From Pythium myriotylum (Eukaryota; Oomycota; Peronosporomycetes; Pythiales; Pythiaceae): a stretch of 64,000 nucleotides of DNA. Positions 52,271 through 62,128 of the stretch are shown in pieces. Location: the NCBI GenBank assembly GCA_023091665.1, contig JALJCQ010000021.1, forward strand, positions 186,001-250,000. The letters are read 5' to 3'. Made by a program: the position numbers and the translations under genes. The stretch's first letter is position 1, and every line of letters starts with the position of its first letter. The notes below the pieces were generated by a model. That model was given only the letters and a program-made list of their open reading frames with translations. It made no database searches and was not told the DNA's origin.

Positions 52271-52496
52271 CTGTTGGTGACTGTAAAAGTACACCCACTT
52301 TTGTAATTTGTATTGTTGAACCCACAACAGTATTGACGTTGAAGTGTTTGTGTTGAAGTGACAAAAGCATCGGTGGATTCATCAATTCGTTTATTGCAGC
52401 ACAATATACATCAATACACAGTTGGTTCTAGTTCGGCGCCCGTATAAGGATCCTACGTCTAGCCAAGTGCTGCTGGACCTACTCCTACGTATTTGT

Positions 52497-54010
52497 TTAT
52501 GGTTCACTTGGACCAAGATGGCCTTGAATTACCTCTCCGTACACGATGTTCTTGACAAACGTTCCGTCTTCGTCTTCTTTGACTGGATCTTGGATTGCAA
52601 TTTTGATCCTTGCCTGAGAGGAAACCCTGGAGAGGGCGACATACAGTTGGCCGTGAGCGAAGATAGGTCTCGGTAGAAAGAGACCCAGGTACGGAATTGT
52701 TTGGCCTTGCGCCTTGTAGATCGTCATCGCAAAAGCAAGCTTGACTGGCAACTGACGTCTTGTGAGTTGGAATGGGAGCTTAGAATCACTTGAAGTCAAT
52801 TCGAGGCGAGGAATGATCACTCTGTTCCCAGTTCCTCTACCGTTGAGGATCATCGCATCAATTAGAGTCGGCTTCAATCGGCAGATCTGAAGTCTTGTCC
52901 CGTTGCATAGTCCGCGATCGCCTTGAAGGTTGCGTAAGAGCATTACAATTGCACCCACTTTGAGATGCAGCTTGTGAGGTGGGAGCCCTCCAAACGAAAG
53001 CGTATTGAGAAACTCTGTAGGATACGACGTTCCTACGTCACTGTCTTCGCTCTCTGCAACTGAATCCTGTGAAAGGTACACGTATTCGTCCTCAGCTGTC
53101 TTTACTTGGAGCATTTCAAGAACCTTGTTGTTCATATCATCCACATCCGCGTTCCACGGGGCGAGGATGGCACGCTCTGCAAAGTATGACGGTTCTTTGT
53201 ATCGATCCGCGATGTCACCATAGACATGAGATATCAATTGGGAGGATATGCCCCTACCGACTGGTGGTTCGCCAAGGAACATGTCTTTGGGCAGCCGGCA
53301 GTAGTCATTGCCGACAGACTTGTCTTTGTAATGTCTACCTTCACCGATCTCGAGCAAAAGTTCCGTGAAAGCTGTCATCTCTGCTCCCGCATGCGGATCC
53401 ATCGCCGTTTTCACGCGCATGTTCTCTCGTAAGCGCACCGTTCTAAAGAATGGCCACCGTCGCGATTTCTGGATGCATGCATCAATGATCTGTCCTGCAT
53501 CTCCTCCATGGACAACAGGAAGGATCTGTCGGAAGTCACCGGCAAGAACTACGACTTTTCCGCCGAATGGAGTGAGAGGAGTGTCCATTAGCGATCGAAG
53601 TGTGCGGTCAACAGCTTCGAATGCGTGGCGATGCTGCATTGGAGCTTCGTCCCACACTATCAACGCCGTTTCTTTCATCAACCTTCCTGATGGCGAGTCC
53701 GCTGACATGAAGCATGTGCTACGACTATGTAGCTTGAGGGAAAGATGGAATCTCGAATGCGCTGTTCTTCCTCCGGTCAGTAACAATGCTGCAATGCCAC
53801 TTGTAGCAACTGCCAATGCAATCTTCTTCTTCTGTCGTACAGTTGCCAGGATTGTCTCGAGGACATACGATTTACATGTCCCTCCAGGTCCGTCCAAGAA
53901 AAACAGTCGGTTGGATCCTCGGCCTTCGACAGGATCAACAACACGTGAGTACACAGCTTGTTGGTCTTCATTAAAGTTCGTGACTGAGCAACAGTTCGAG
54001 ACAGTGTATC
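52497..54010 (-). pseudogene. Helitron Pif1-type helicase domain
   Basis: About 490 codons ending at 52497. Motifs: Walker A as DGPGGTCKS, Walker B region ALIVWDEAPM, VVVLAGDFRQILPV, and the C-terminal MTIYKAQGQTIPYLGL and LYVALSRVSS. The helicase unwinds DNA during rolling-circle transfer and is normally fused to the Rep domain. Here it is separated from Rep by a one-base frameshift near 53990-54010; the frame carries sense upstream (NFNEDQQAVYSRVV). In Walker A, Cys stands where the invariant Gly before Lys should be (GPGGTGKS/T), which should destroy ATP binding. Confidence 0.85.
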
Positions 54011-56647
54011 CGGATCGTACGACAGTTCGTTTTCAATCATCCAGTCGTCGGCATCGTTGCGGATGCTGCTGTCTGTCGTTGGCGCCTCTTCCATAGCTGC
54101 ATCATGCGTCTCGGCAATTTGCGGGAGCATAGGAAAGCCTGTGAGAGACATCCCTGCACTCACTAAACTGTCTTCGATGTCGTGAAGTACCTTGAGTCTA
54201 ACGGACGCCAGTTCGGAGTCTCCGAAGTCTTCAGACATGTCTTCGAGGAAATCTCCCCAGAGCTTCGCTGGATCCAGTGGGGACGAATGAGCCAACAGCA
54301 TTGCAAACAGTTGACGCAATTGGCGTGGCATCTTGAACGTTGCGGCTTCTTTCATGCAGTTGTGACAGTGATTGTCGTCCTCAGCATAGCCAGCAGCCAC
54401 TGCAGCGTCGGCGTATGTGTTGTAGACCTTTCCATCCACGGTGCGAAGATCCTCAAAAGACGTTGCACCCTTTCGATAGCAGAAAATGAGGCGCATGAAG
54501 TATCTTTCTCGATCTCTTGGCGAACAGCTCACCATTCTACCAATTTTGGAATCACCACCTCGCTTTCGTGGTTTCCAGATCTTCCGCTTGTTCTGTGTAG
54601 TCCAAACGTAATGCTTTGGGAAGTCGGCGTAGAGTATCTCTCTTGCGGCTGGATCTCTTGCGTTTGTCTGGAAGTATTGTGTTAGAGTCGTTTCGCCGCG
54701 CGCTTCAATTGTCTCCAGCTTATCGCCTTGACAATACTGCACCTGCTGATTGTCTTTTAGATGGACCGCAAGCATCTGCACGGAGTGGGATCTTCCATTC
54801 ATTGGGACGCTCAAGATTCTCCACGCTGCCTCAATCGCGCACACGTACATGCTGTTTGCATACCGAGAGATCTCGTCGTACTTCTCGTCAACAGACAACG
54901 TAACACGGTCGCTTCCCTTGTAAAGATACTTGTGGAGATACTTGACCGCCTTATCTCCAATCACCAAATCAATGTTGATGTGGCACTCGTACTTCGAGGA
55001 GAGGTAAGGGTTGTATGGAACAACGTGTCGATTGTCAAAGGCAAACTTCGACTTGCCTTTCTTGTCTTTCTTCTCGTCGACAACTTCTTCTTCTTCTTCG
55101 TCTGTACCACGGTTCTTGTTCAGAATTGTCCGCTGGTTGTTGGGTCGCTTGAACACCACGCCATTGCGATCTATTGTGGTTGTCTCTCGAAATGGTCGTG
55201 GATACTTCTTAGAGCACTTCCCATCCTTCATGCACAGTACATCTTCGTAGCCTTCGCCGCACGGTCCATGCAGCATGCACCGTCGAACGGTCTGGTACAG
55301 TCACGGGTTCTTCTCTCTATCTGGAATCTCTGCCGATACAAAACGATCAAAATCGGCGGTGGTTCGAGGCTTGTACTCCTTGTGGAAGATCAGCAAAATG
55401 TGCGCGTGTGGAAGACCTCGTTTCTGGTACTCAATCACGTATATGTACGCGAGCACCTTACCAAAGATGTGTTTCTTGAGAATATCATGGAGAATAGCCT
55501 TCAACTTCTCGTTGAAGACTCTTGCCACCAGTTCAGGACGGTCTTCAGCTTTTTGACCGTACTCCAACTCCCGTTCGATCTCTTCCCACTTTGGATTGCA
55601 AGTCACTGTAACAAAGGCATCTGGTGTGCCATATGTCCGAACGATTGCCATGGAATCCTGGTAAACCTGATCCATATATCGCGGGCTGCCGACAAACTTA
55701 GCCGGGAGAATGTTGAACTTGCCAGAGTTGAGAACCGCTTCGCGAGATAGTGTCCAGTCCAGATCTCGTCGGAATCGATCGATCAAGCCATGGTATAAGT
55801 CTGCGCGCAACTGCCTTTGGTTTTTGCGCGCATACTGAAGATCACTTGTGATAATCTTGGCAAACTGATCAACGCAGATCTCCTGAAGAAGAGGACCAAA
55901 TTGATGCAAGTGGTTGTATCGAGACTTGCGAAAGAAGAGCTGGTAGCGGATCCACCGACAAAATGTAATCTTCGCACGCTTCTTGGGCGCCGCAGGGCCC
56001 TGGACGACGATTGCCATTTCTTCTACACCATCATCTTCGGTCTTGCTCTCGGCTTCCAGTTCGTTTACCACTTCGACACTATCATCTTCTTTCCCTGAGT
56101 CGTCGTCAATGTTGTCTTGGTCGTCTTCAGATGATTCTTCGCCGAAATCAATGTTCTTCTTCTGGCCGTCCTTCGGCATTCTGCTCTTGATAGGATTGAG
56201 GCCTGGCTCACCTCTCAGATACACGATCGGCCAAGCCATAGGATCGTAGCACTCGTGAAGCTCGCTGATCCTTTGTAACGCATGAATTTTCCCTGTGACT
56301 GGGTCCTTCGTTGGTTTCATGCGTACGATGATGTCTCGACCTTCCTCCAGATACTCGTCGTCCACAATAAGAGCGGCTACTTCAGAAACCTTCGGTAAGT
56401 TGTGTGTTCGAGGGTCTGTGTCGCCTCGCTCATGTAGTTTAAGGTGGATATGGCGGCCGGGATTCTCGATCATGAACTGTCCCGCGCGAACGAATGCCTT
56501 GGCGTACTCGTTGTGCTCGTTGATATAGTCGGTCAATAACTTGATGAAGTGATCGTTGAGCCCAAGCTCAGGGTGCTCTGTTCGAAGATCATACTGCATG
56601 TTCCCATCGAATATATACACTTGAGCGAACATGCGTGGATACGCCAC
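53990..56647 (-). pseudogene. Helitron Rep (HUH endonuclease) domain
   Basis: Two open stretches in one frame (56647-55304 and 55300 down to about 54000), split by a TGA at 55301-55303 in the segment DREKNP-stop-LYQTV. The first has the Helitron N-terminal region (MFAQVYIFDGNMQYDL) and an acidic insert. It also carries the HUH motif in RGLPHAHILLIF. The second has zinc-like CMLHGPCGEGYEDVLCM..GKCSKKYP and the two-tyrosine motif in KYLHKYLYKGSD, whose Tyr residues cut and join DNA. So both catalytic motifs survive while the reading frame does not. Confidence 0.85.
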
Positions 56648-57324
56648 CTTCTCGGCTTGCGAAATGCTGGTTCACAACCGCTCCTGTCGATGTGAACTGA
56701 AAGATAAGGTTGTACTTCCGTGCGTTAACCCGAAAGAGCGGATGCTGAAACATTTCTCTCAGTATTTCCGGGACATAGTCGAAATTTGGTCCTTCAATTG
56801 CACCGTTGAGACAGCACCGCGTGTTAACTTGGTTCTTGGGCTGCTTCCAGTCGAGAGCACCGCAGTACGGGCACTCGAATGTCATCTCAATGAGAAGATG
56901 TCGACCACTTGGGCCGATATCCGCGCCAATAACCCTCGCACTCTCTTCGAACTCGTCTATCGATGCAAGAGCAATACATAAGCCGACTGGATTTGCCTGT
57001 TTCTTCTTGTCCTTATTCGCTTTGCGGGTATGCCTCGACTTCTCCTTCGGACATGTTTGATCGACGCTGTGCCTCTCGTTGACGATGTTTTTCCCATTTA
57101 ACCTCGATTGAGGCATGGGGAGGCTCGTCAACTGTATGGCGTTCTTCGTCATCCACATTGTCGGTGGAAATTGTTGTTTTCGGAGCTTGTTCTGCCCTTT
57201 GCCGTCTATCTCGCATCCGTCTCATGGCAGCACTCATGTTGCGCTTTCTCCTTGTCTTTGCTTCAGCATCTTCATTTTCTTGCGCTGGATATCTGTCTTG
57301 CACTTCTTGAGTTGACGATGGCAC
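56589..57324 (-). pseudogene. Helitron N-terminal segment
   Basis: 57324-57013 starts MPSSTQEVQDRYPAQENEDA and is basic and Arg-rich. 57158-56589, in another frame, carries a zinc-finger-like FECPYCGALDW..., RCCLNGAI and the conserved EILREMFQHPLFRVNARKYN, FQFTSTGAVVNQ that leads Helitron polyproteins. Frame breaks lie near 57010-57050 and near 56640, the latter just before MFAQVY of the Rep part. An intron rather than a frameshift is possible at the first break. Confidence 0.7.
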
Positions 57325-57345
57325 GCCCCTACAACGACAGATGCA

Positions 57346-57954
57346 TCAAAATCTACCACAATCTGGCTTTAAGAAGTTCGGCACGTACCGTCCACGTCGT
57401 AGCTCTTCTGAGTTGGTTTGATATCGCACGTCGGTCGAGTCGATTTGATTTTGGTTGTCTTGCTCTTGTAGACTTGCTGAACTTTCACGTGGGGCGACAT
57501 ACAGTGATAAATCACAGAGCGCCAGATCTAGACGGTCTCTCATGTCGTGGCCGTTTTCATCGCGTTGACTCCACTCCAAATATAATTGCTGGTCCAAACG
57601 CAGGCATTCATAGTGAGCTTGACTGTGGTTCAGCGTTATCATCAATGGTGCAACGCGGTGACTGATCATCGTGCTAAGGATGAGAACAGCCTCACTGGGA
57701 TCGAGAACTCGCGTTTTCACACACTCGGACGCTGGATCATCAGCTGATCGTAGCTCAAGGCGCACCATGCTCACAAACACCGCGTCTCGCGTTCTGCCAC
57801 CTGGAAACTGATTCGGCGATAATGAAGGGAGAAAGACTTGTTCCATCGCCACGGAGCTCCGTGCTCCGGTGCTCCAATGGTTCTTGGCGGTTTGCCCTGG
57901 TGCACAGCGAGCTTGGCTCAACCACTCGAATATCGTGGTGTTCCTGTATCTCAT
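57346..57954 (-). CDS. Unrecognised ORF upstream of the Helitron polyprotein
   Basis: 202 codons with protein-like composition (QVFLPSLSPNQFPGGRTRDA, HYECLRLDQQLYLEWSQRDE). An internal ATG at about 57843 gives a shorter product. It ends 22 bp before the start of the Helitron N-terminal ORF, on the same strand, so it may be an accessory Helitron gene or a captured host fragment. No family recognised. Confidence 0.4.
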   Translation of the reverse strand: MRYRNTTIFEWLSQARCAPGQTAKNHWSTGARSSVAMEQVFLPSLSPNQFPGGRTRDAVFVSMVRLELRSADDPASECVKTRVLDPSEAVLILSTMISHRVAPLMITLNHSQAHYECLRLDQQLYLEWSQRDENGHDMRDRLDLALCDLSLYVAPRESSASLQEQDNQNQIDSTDVRYQTNSEELRRGRYVPNFLKPDCGRF

Positions 57955-58372
57955 CGCGGATGCTACCGTGTGCTCTGACTGTGATTCGGTTTACGGCGTG
58001 AAGAATGGTTGGGCGAGTGTCTTGAAGGCCACTTGCACCACGAGACGAGTTTCGTCGCACACGTGTGATGCCGTTGCGAGTGGACGACTAACTTGACGTA
58101 ACAACGAAAGATGCTCATGACGACAGTTCGCGACACATTGAAAGAGTGGGCAGGTGCTGTACGTTTGGAAATGTACATTTTAAACGAACTGGCCAATCAT
58201 CCCTCGAGAATTAACTATGCTACCCGATGATTTGCTACGCCACACAATCAGCAACTGCACTCCGTCGTGATTAGGCACCAGGATTGCAACGAAAGGGTGA
58301 GCAGCCAAACTGCAACAGCAACCAAGGAAGGGTGAAGGTGGTGTTACTCTCAAAACGCAGGCCTCGCGTGCA
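57955..58372. other. Gap between two head-to-head Helitrons
   Basis: Should hold the 5' ends of both elements. I could not identify either TC terminus. Confidence 0.35.
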
Positions 58373-60297
58373 ATGCCCGGACAGCTTCGCGTGAACGGCA
58401 CCAAGACGTACGTTGCCCGCAGATCCTCGGTTCTTCTCAAGAGTTCGGACCCACACTACATGGAGCGAATGTTTGTGCATCTTCTGCCATTCGGTACGGG
58501 GGGGTTTTCCATGCAAAGGAGTCACACTTACTCGAAGCGCGACGTGGTCTGGAATTACCTCAACGTTTCAACGAACAAGTTTGCGGAAGACGCCATGTTC
58601 AAGCTCGTGATGTTTGACTATCTATCTACGTTACGTGTAAAGAGTGGTGTTTATCTTCGCGTTGGTCAAGATCCAGCACTTGCTACGACCGCAGTGACGA
58701 TTACTCCAGCGCAGTTGCAGACGGTGATGTCGAATAGGGCAAGGCAGCGAGACGCGTGGAAACAAGGTCGAGTATACACGCCAAGTCCAGAATCAAATCT
58801 AGCAAACCGTGTGCTCAAGTCTATTAATGCAAGTACCTCCAAGATGTGGGGAAGTAATGAAGAGCGACAGGCTATGACCCGAAAAGTTGATGCGATGACC
58901 ATACTGTACGGTGCTCCTTCGGTGTTTTGGACATTGACGCCGAATCCAGACTGCTCCATCACGTGTGCATTTTGGTCGGGCCACGAGCTTCCAGGTGGAC
59001 GCCCTCAGAATCTGTCACAATGTATCCAGCGGAATATGCCGTGCAGCTCACAAATTTCTCGTCTCATCATGGGCAACACTGTGGTCCAAGCTCAGTACTA
59101 CAAACTCTGTAGTGAACTGTTAATTGATATTCTGTTCGGCTGGGATATGAAGACAAACAGACCGAAATCTCAGCGTGGCATCTTCGGCTTCGTCGAGGCA
59201 TTTGTTTTTGCGGTAGAGCAGCAGGGGCGGTTATTCATTCATCATCATGGTGTCGCATGGGTAGCTGGGTTACCACGAACTCAGTCAGACTCGGAGAGAC
59301 TAGTTGCAAGTCCTGAACTTTCCGTGAGATTTGTGAAGTATTGTTCATCCCTTTTTTCAGCAGATTGCCAGTGTACAACTCGATGGACACACCACGATGC
59401 CCAGACGCAGAATGTGCAGCTCCTCTCACACCCCTCGCCATCGATAAGAAATACAAGCACTTACTGAAGCATACTGTACCAGCGCCTATGGTTGCAAGTT
59501 GTGATGAATGCAATCGTCGTTTCTCTGAGCTCGATCTGACGTCTGCGTACATCGAAAAGAAATGGAGTCAGTTACCAGACAACAACAAGCTTGAAAGTAC
59601 AGCTTCCGCTGTGAATGAGATACGTTTGCGGCTTGGCGGGCTATCTCTTGACAAGGAGACGTCTGATGTACAACTCAGCCGTCTGCTTCTCATGGATCAA
59701 GTGCATCTGTTCACGCACACAAGTTCATGTACAAAAGGAAAATCCTGTTCCAGATGTCGCTACCGTTTCTTTCGCAAAATCGTTGCAATCACTGCTTTCA
59801 ACAAACATGACGAGGTTGAGTATCGTCGACGTATTGGAAACCAGTGGCTGAACACGTACATCCCACTCTGGCGTCGAATCTTCCACTTCAACATGGATGC
59901 AAGAATTCTGTGTTCGGGCCATGGGCTGCAAGCTGCACGATATGCTCTCCAGTATACAGTCAAACAACAAACAGTGCTGGACAACGTAGCTATCGTTGAA
60001 ATGGCGTTCAAGAAGCGTATCGAACGCGAATCGACAATGACAGCCACACAGTACTCCCTTGGAATTGGTCGACTATTATCACTGGCATATGCAAACTCTA
60101 GTGTCATGGAGCTGGGCGGTCCGTTAGCTACTGCGATCATTATGGCAGGTGAAGCCGTCACGTTTAGCTGTAAGTTCGAGCGCCTCGTTCTCCTTGAGGC
60201 TCTCAACATCCTCGATGGCGTTCCAGTCGAAGCAACCGTTGTGAGTCGTGATAACCAGTTGTACACCGAGACTTCAATTCTCAAATACATTCGGTGA
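58373..60297 (+). pseudogene. Helitron-like Rep (HUH) region
   Basis: Frame 2 (58373-59467) starts MPGQLRVNGTKTYVARRSS. It has the Helitron-like N-domain signature YMERMFVHLLPFGTGGF, then FWTLTPNPDCSITCAF, and the HUH motif in GRLFIHHHGVAWV. Sense passes to frame 1 at about 59350 (59341-60297), with a zinc-like CTKGKSCSRCRYRF and the tyrosine motif ARYALQYTVKQQ (Tyr, three residues, Tyr, two residues, Lys). So the HUH and YY motifs are both readable but in different frames; a frameshift, or a missed intron near 59340-59400, has split the gene. Confidence 0.75.
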
Positions 60298-61916
60298 CTC
60301 ACATGCTTGGAAAACTACTCTTGGTACGAGTATTGCTGCTGGTTTCATAGAAAAGGACGACCAACCACTAGTAGCCGCCAGTGTGACTTCACGTCATCTG
60401 ATCCAGCTCTACTTCGCGCGCATCTCAAGTCCCACAACATCACATACTTCGAGTATCCACGTGTGCCAAAGATCGTTGACCGTCGCCTTCCGGACGCAAC
60501 ACGCCTTGGCAATGAAATTACATCGATCAAACAGAACTGTACTACCGCGTGTCAGCTTTGTTGTACAAGCCGTTCTGGTCGGCGCGTTCTATTCTGAATG
60601 GGTCCGACTCTGCAAAAGCACACTTCGACCGGTGGAATCCAAGTGAAAATCCAAATACCGCACGAGCACTCGAGCGCCACCAACAATACTACACGTGTTT
60701 GCACATGGCTGCTCAATATCGTGCTCGGCAGCGGAATGAAGATGACGACAGCAGCGACGAAGATGATTGCTGTCTCGATGATGATAACATCCTCACGGCC
60801 GAGACAATGAGATCTGTAACGCAGCAGCAGTCTACTAGTTATGACCCTGAGGCGTCGTTGACGACGCCTCAACTACACGGCCAACAAGTCTACCGTGGTA
60901 TTACTAAGGTGATCTACTCGACAAACAACATGCGCTTCACTCAAGATACCTTTTGGGGAGAATGGCTCGCGGCAGGACGACTCGGCAAGTGGCCACAAGA
61001 GTTGCGTCAGTTCATCCACGACTTGCCAGACTACTCAATCACGTCCAGCCACATCCCACCTGGCTTGGTACAAACGATCTCGACTGACAACACCACCAGA
61101 ACAACGATCAACGCAACAGCAATCAATCTAGCAATTCGTACCTTCGCCGGTGACCGCAAAGTTTACACCATCTCTGCTCAAGAACACTCTCACCCACAGA
61201 ATGGACGATCCTAAAAGATCTTCCTGACAACAGAACCGGCAACATTCCCATCTTCCTCCACGTCTACATCGGTATGTAACATCACTATCGCATCCAGGAC
61301 ATTATCATTAAAGTTCTATACGAAAACAGGAATTCCAGTTCGCGTAAAGTCAAACGAATGCGTTGAGAAGGGGATTGTCAACGGTGCATGCGGGACAATC
61401 CACCACATAGATTGGCCTGACGATACAACCTTCACCCGACAAGGGGATGAGACTTGGTTTGCGTCATTTCAACCAAACAACATCTATGTGAATCTCTCCA
61501 ATTCGCCTGTATCCACGCGATATCCGCTGATGCCACAGGAATGGCCAGATTCCGTAATGCCAGTATCGCAAATCACTGCATCGATTCGCATTGGAGATCG
61601 ATCGGTGTCCGTCAAAGGCTTCCCACTTGTGCCATCTTTTGGTACTACAGTTCATGGCGTTCAAGGCGAAGCACGAGACTCCATCGCAGTCACCAACCTC
61701 CGCCCCCGAAACGTCCACAACGTCGATCGTCACGCCCTGTACGTTTCGCTTTCACGGATACGGACACGGCAGGGCCTTCATTGGCTCGGAAATCGACCTA
61801 CCGATGATGATTTCGACTACTTCCAGCCAAATGCAGAGGTGCTCGCTGAAGACAACCGGCTTCAACTTCTGTCTCATTCCACATTCGCACAATTTCATAG
61901 ATTATTGCTGTTCTAA
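60298..61916 (+). pseudogene. Helitron-like linker and helicase C-terminal part
   Basis: Frame 1 continues to about 60530 (ITYFEYPRVPKIVDRRLPD), then frame 0 to 61214 (SALLYKPFWSARSILNGSDS, FTQDTFWGEWLAAGRLGKWP). Near 61202 sense appears in frame 2 (WTILKDLPDNRTGNIPIFLH) up to a GTATGT donor at 61272. An acceptor AACAG at 61325-61329 resumes at IPVRVKSNECVEKGIVNGAC in frame 0 to a stop at 61914-61916. The C-terminal block GTTVHGVQGEA...HALYVSLSRIRT is that of Pif1/RecD-type helicases. No Walker A or B was found, so the first half of the helicase is missing. Confidence 0.7.
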
Positions 61917-62128
61917 ATCTTGTAAATCAACGTATGTGCCTGAATCTCTACTTTGTCAACCACGCGCACTTGCTCACGGATAACTCAACTGCACATTTCA
62001 TAACAACCTGGGTACCCCAGCCACTCTCGAGCCGAGAACTCGGCGAGACTTGCAATTTGATAGGGGCTTCGCCCAAAAAAATGAAGGTACGACCATCACT
62101 CGCGCGAGAAAGGCGGTCTCCATCCGAG
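61917..62128. other. Junction between the second Helitron and paralogue C
   Basis: The last 30 bases (CATCACTCGCGCGAGAAAGG at 62094-62113) match the 3' flank of paralogue A, so the duplicated segment of the glycoprotein family starts here. Confidence 0.5.

Larger units (their letters stand above)
52134..57954 (-). mobile_element. Helitron (canonical Rep/helicase type), decayed
   Basis: A rolling-circle transposon read on the minus strand. Its 3' end is at 52134: on that strand a perfect 8-bp-stem hairpin (52163-52145) is followed after 7 bases by CTAG and then a host T, exactly the Helitron pattern (hairpin, CTRR, insertion before T). Coding order is the N-terminal domain, HUH Rep and Pif1-type helicase. 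The 5' TC end was not found; the right limit given is that of the outermost minus-strand ORF and is arbitrary. At least two frameshifts and one in-frame stop show it is dead. Confidence 0.85.
58373..62128 (+). mobile_element. Second, divergent Helitron-like element, decayed
   Basis: Plus-strand Rep and helicase-C parts that differ strongly from the first Helitron. The right end is uncertain. Two short hairpins lie past the last ORF: GCCGAG-AA-CTCGGC at 62031-62044 and GGGC-TTC-GCCC at 62064-62074. Either may be its 3' terminal structure. The given end is simply the start of the conserved 3' flank of paralogue C. Confidence 0.7.
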
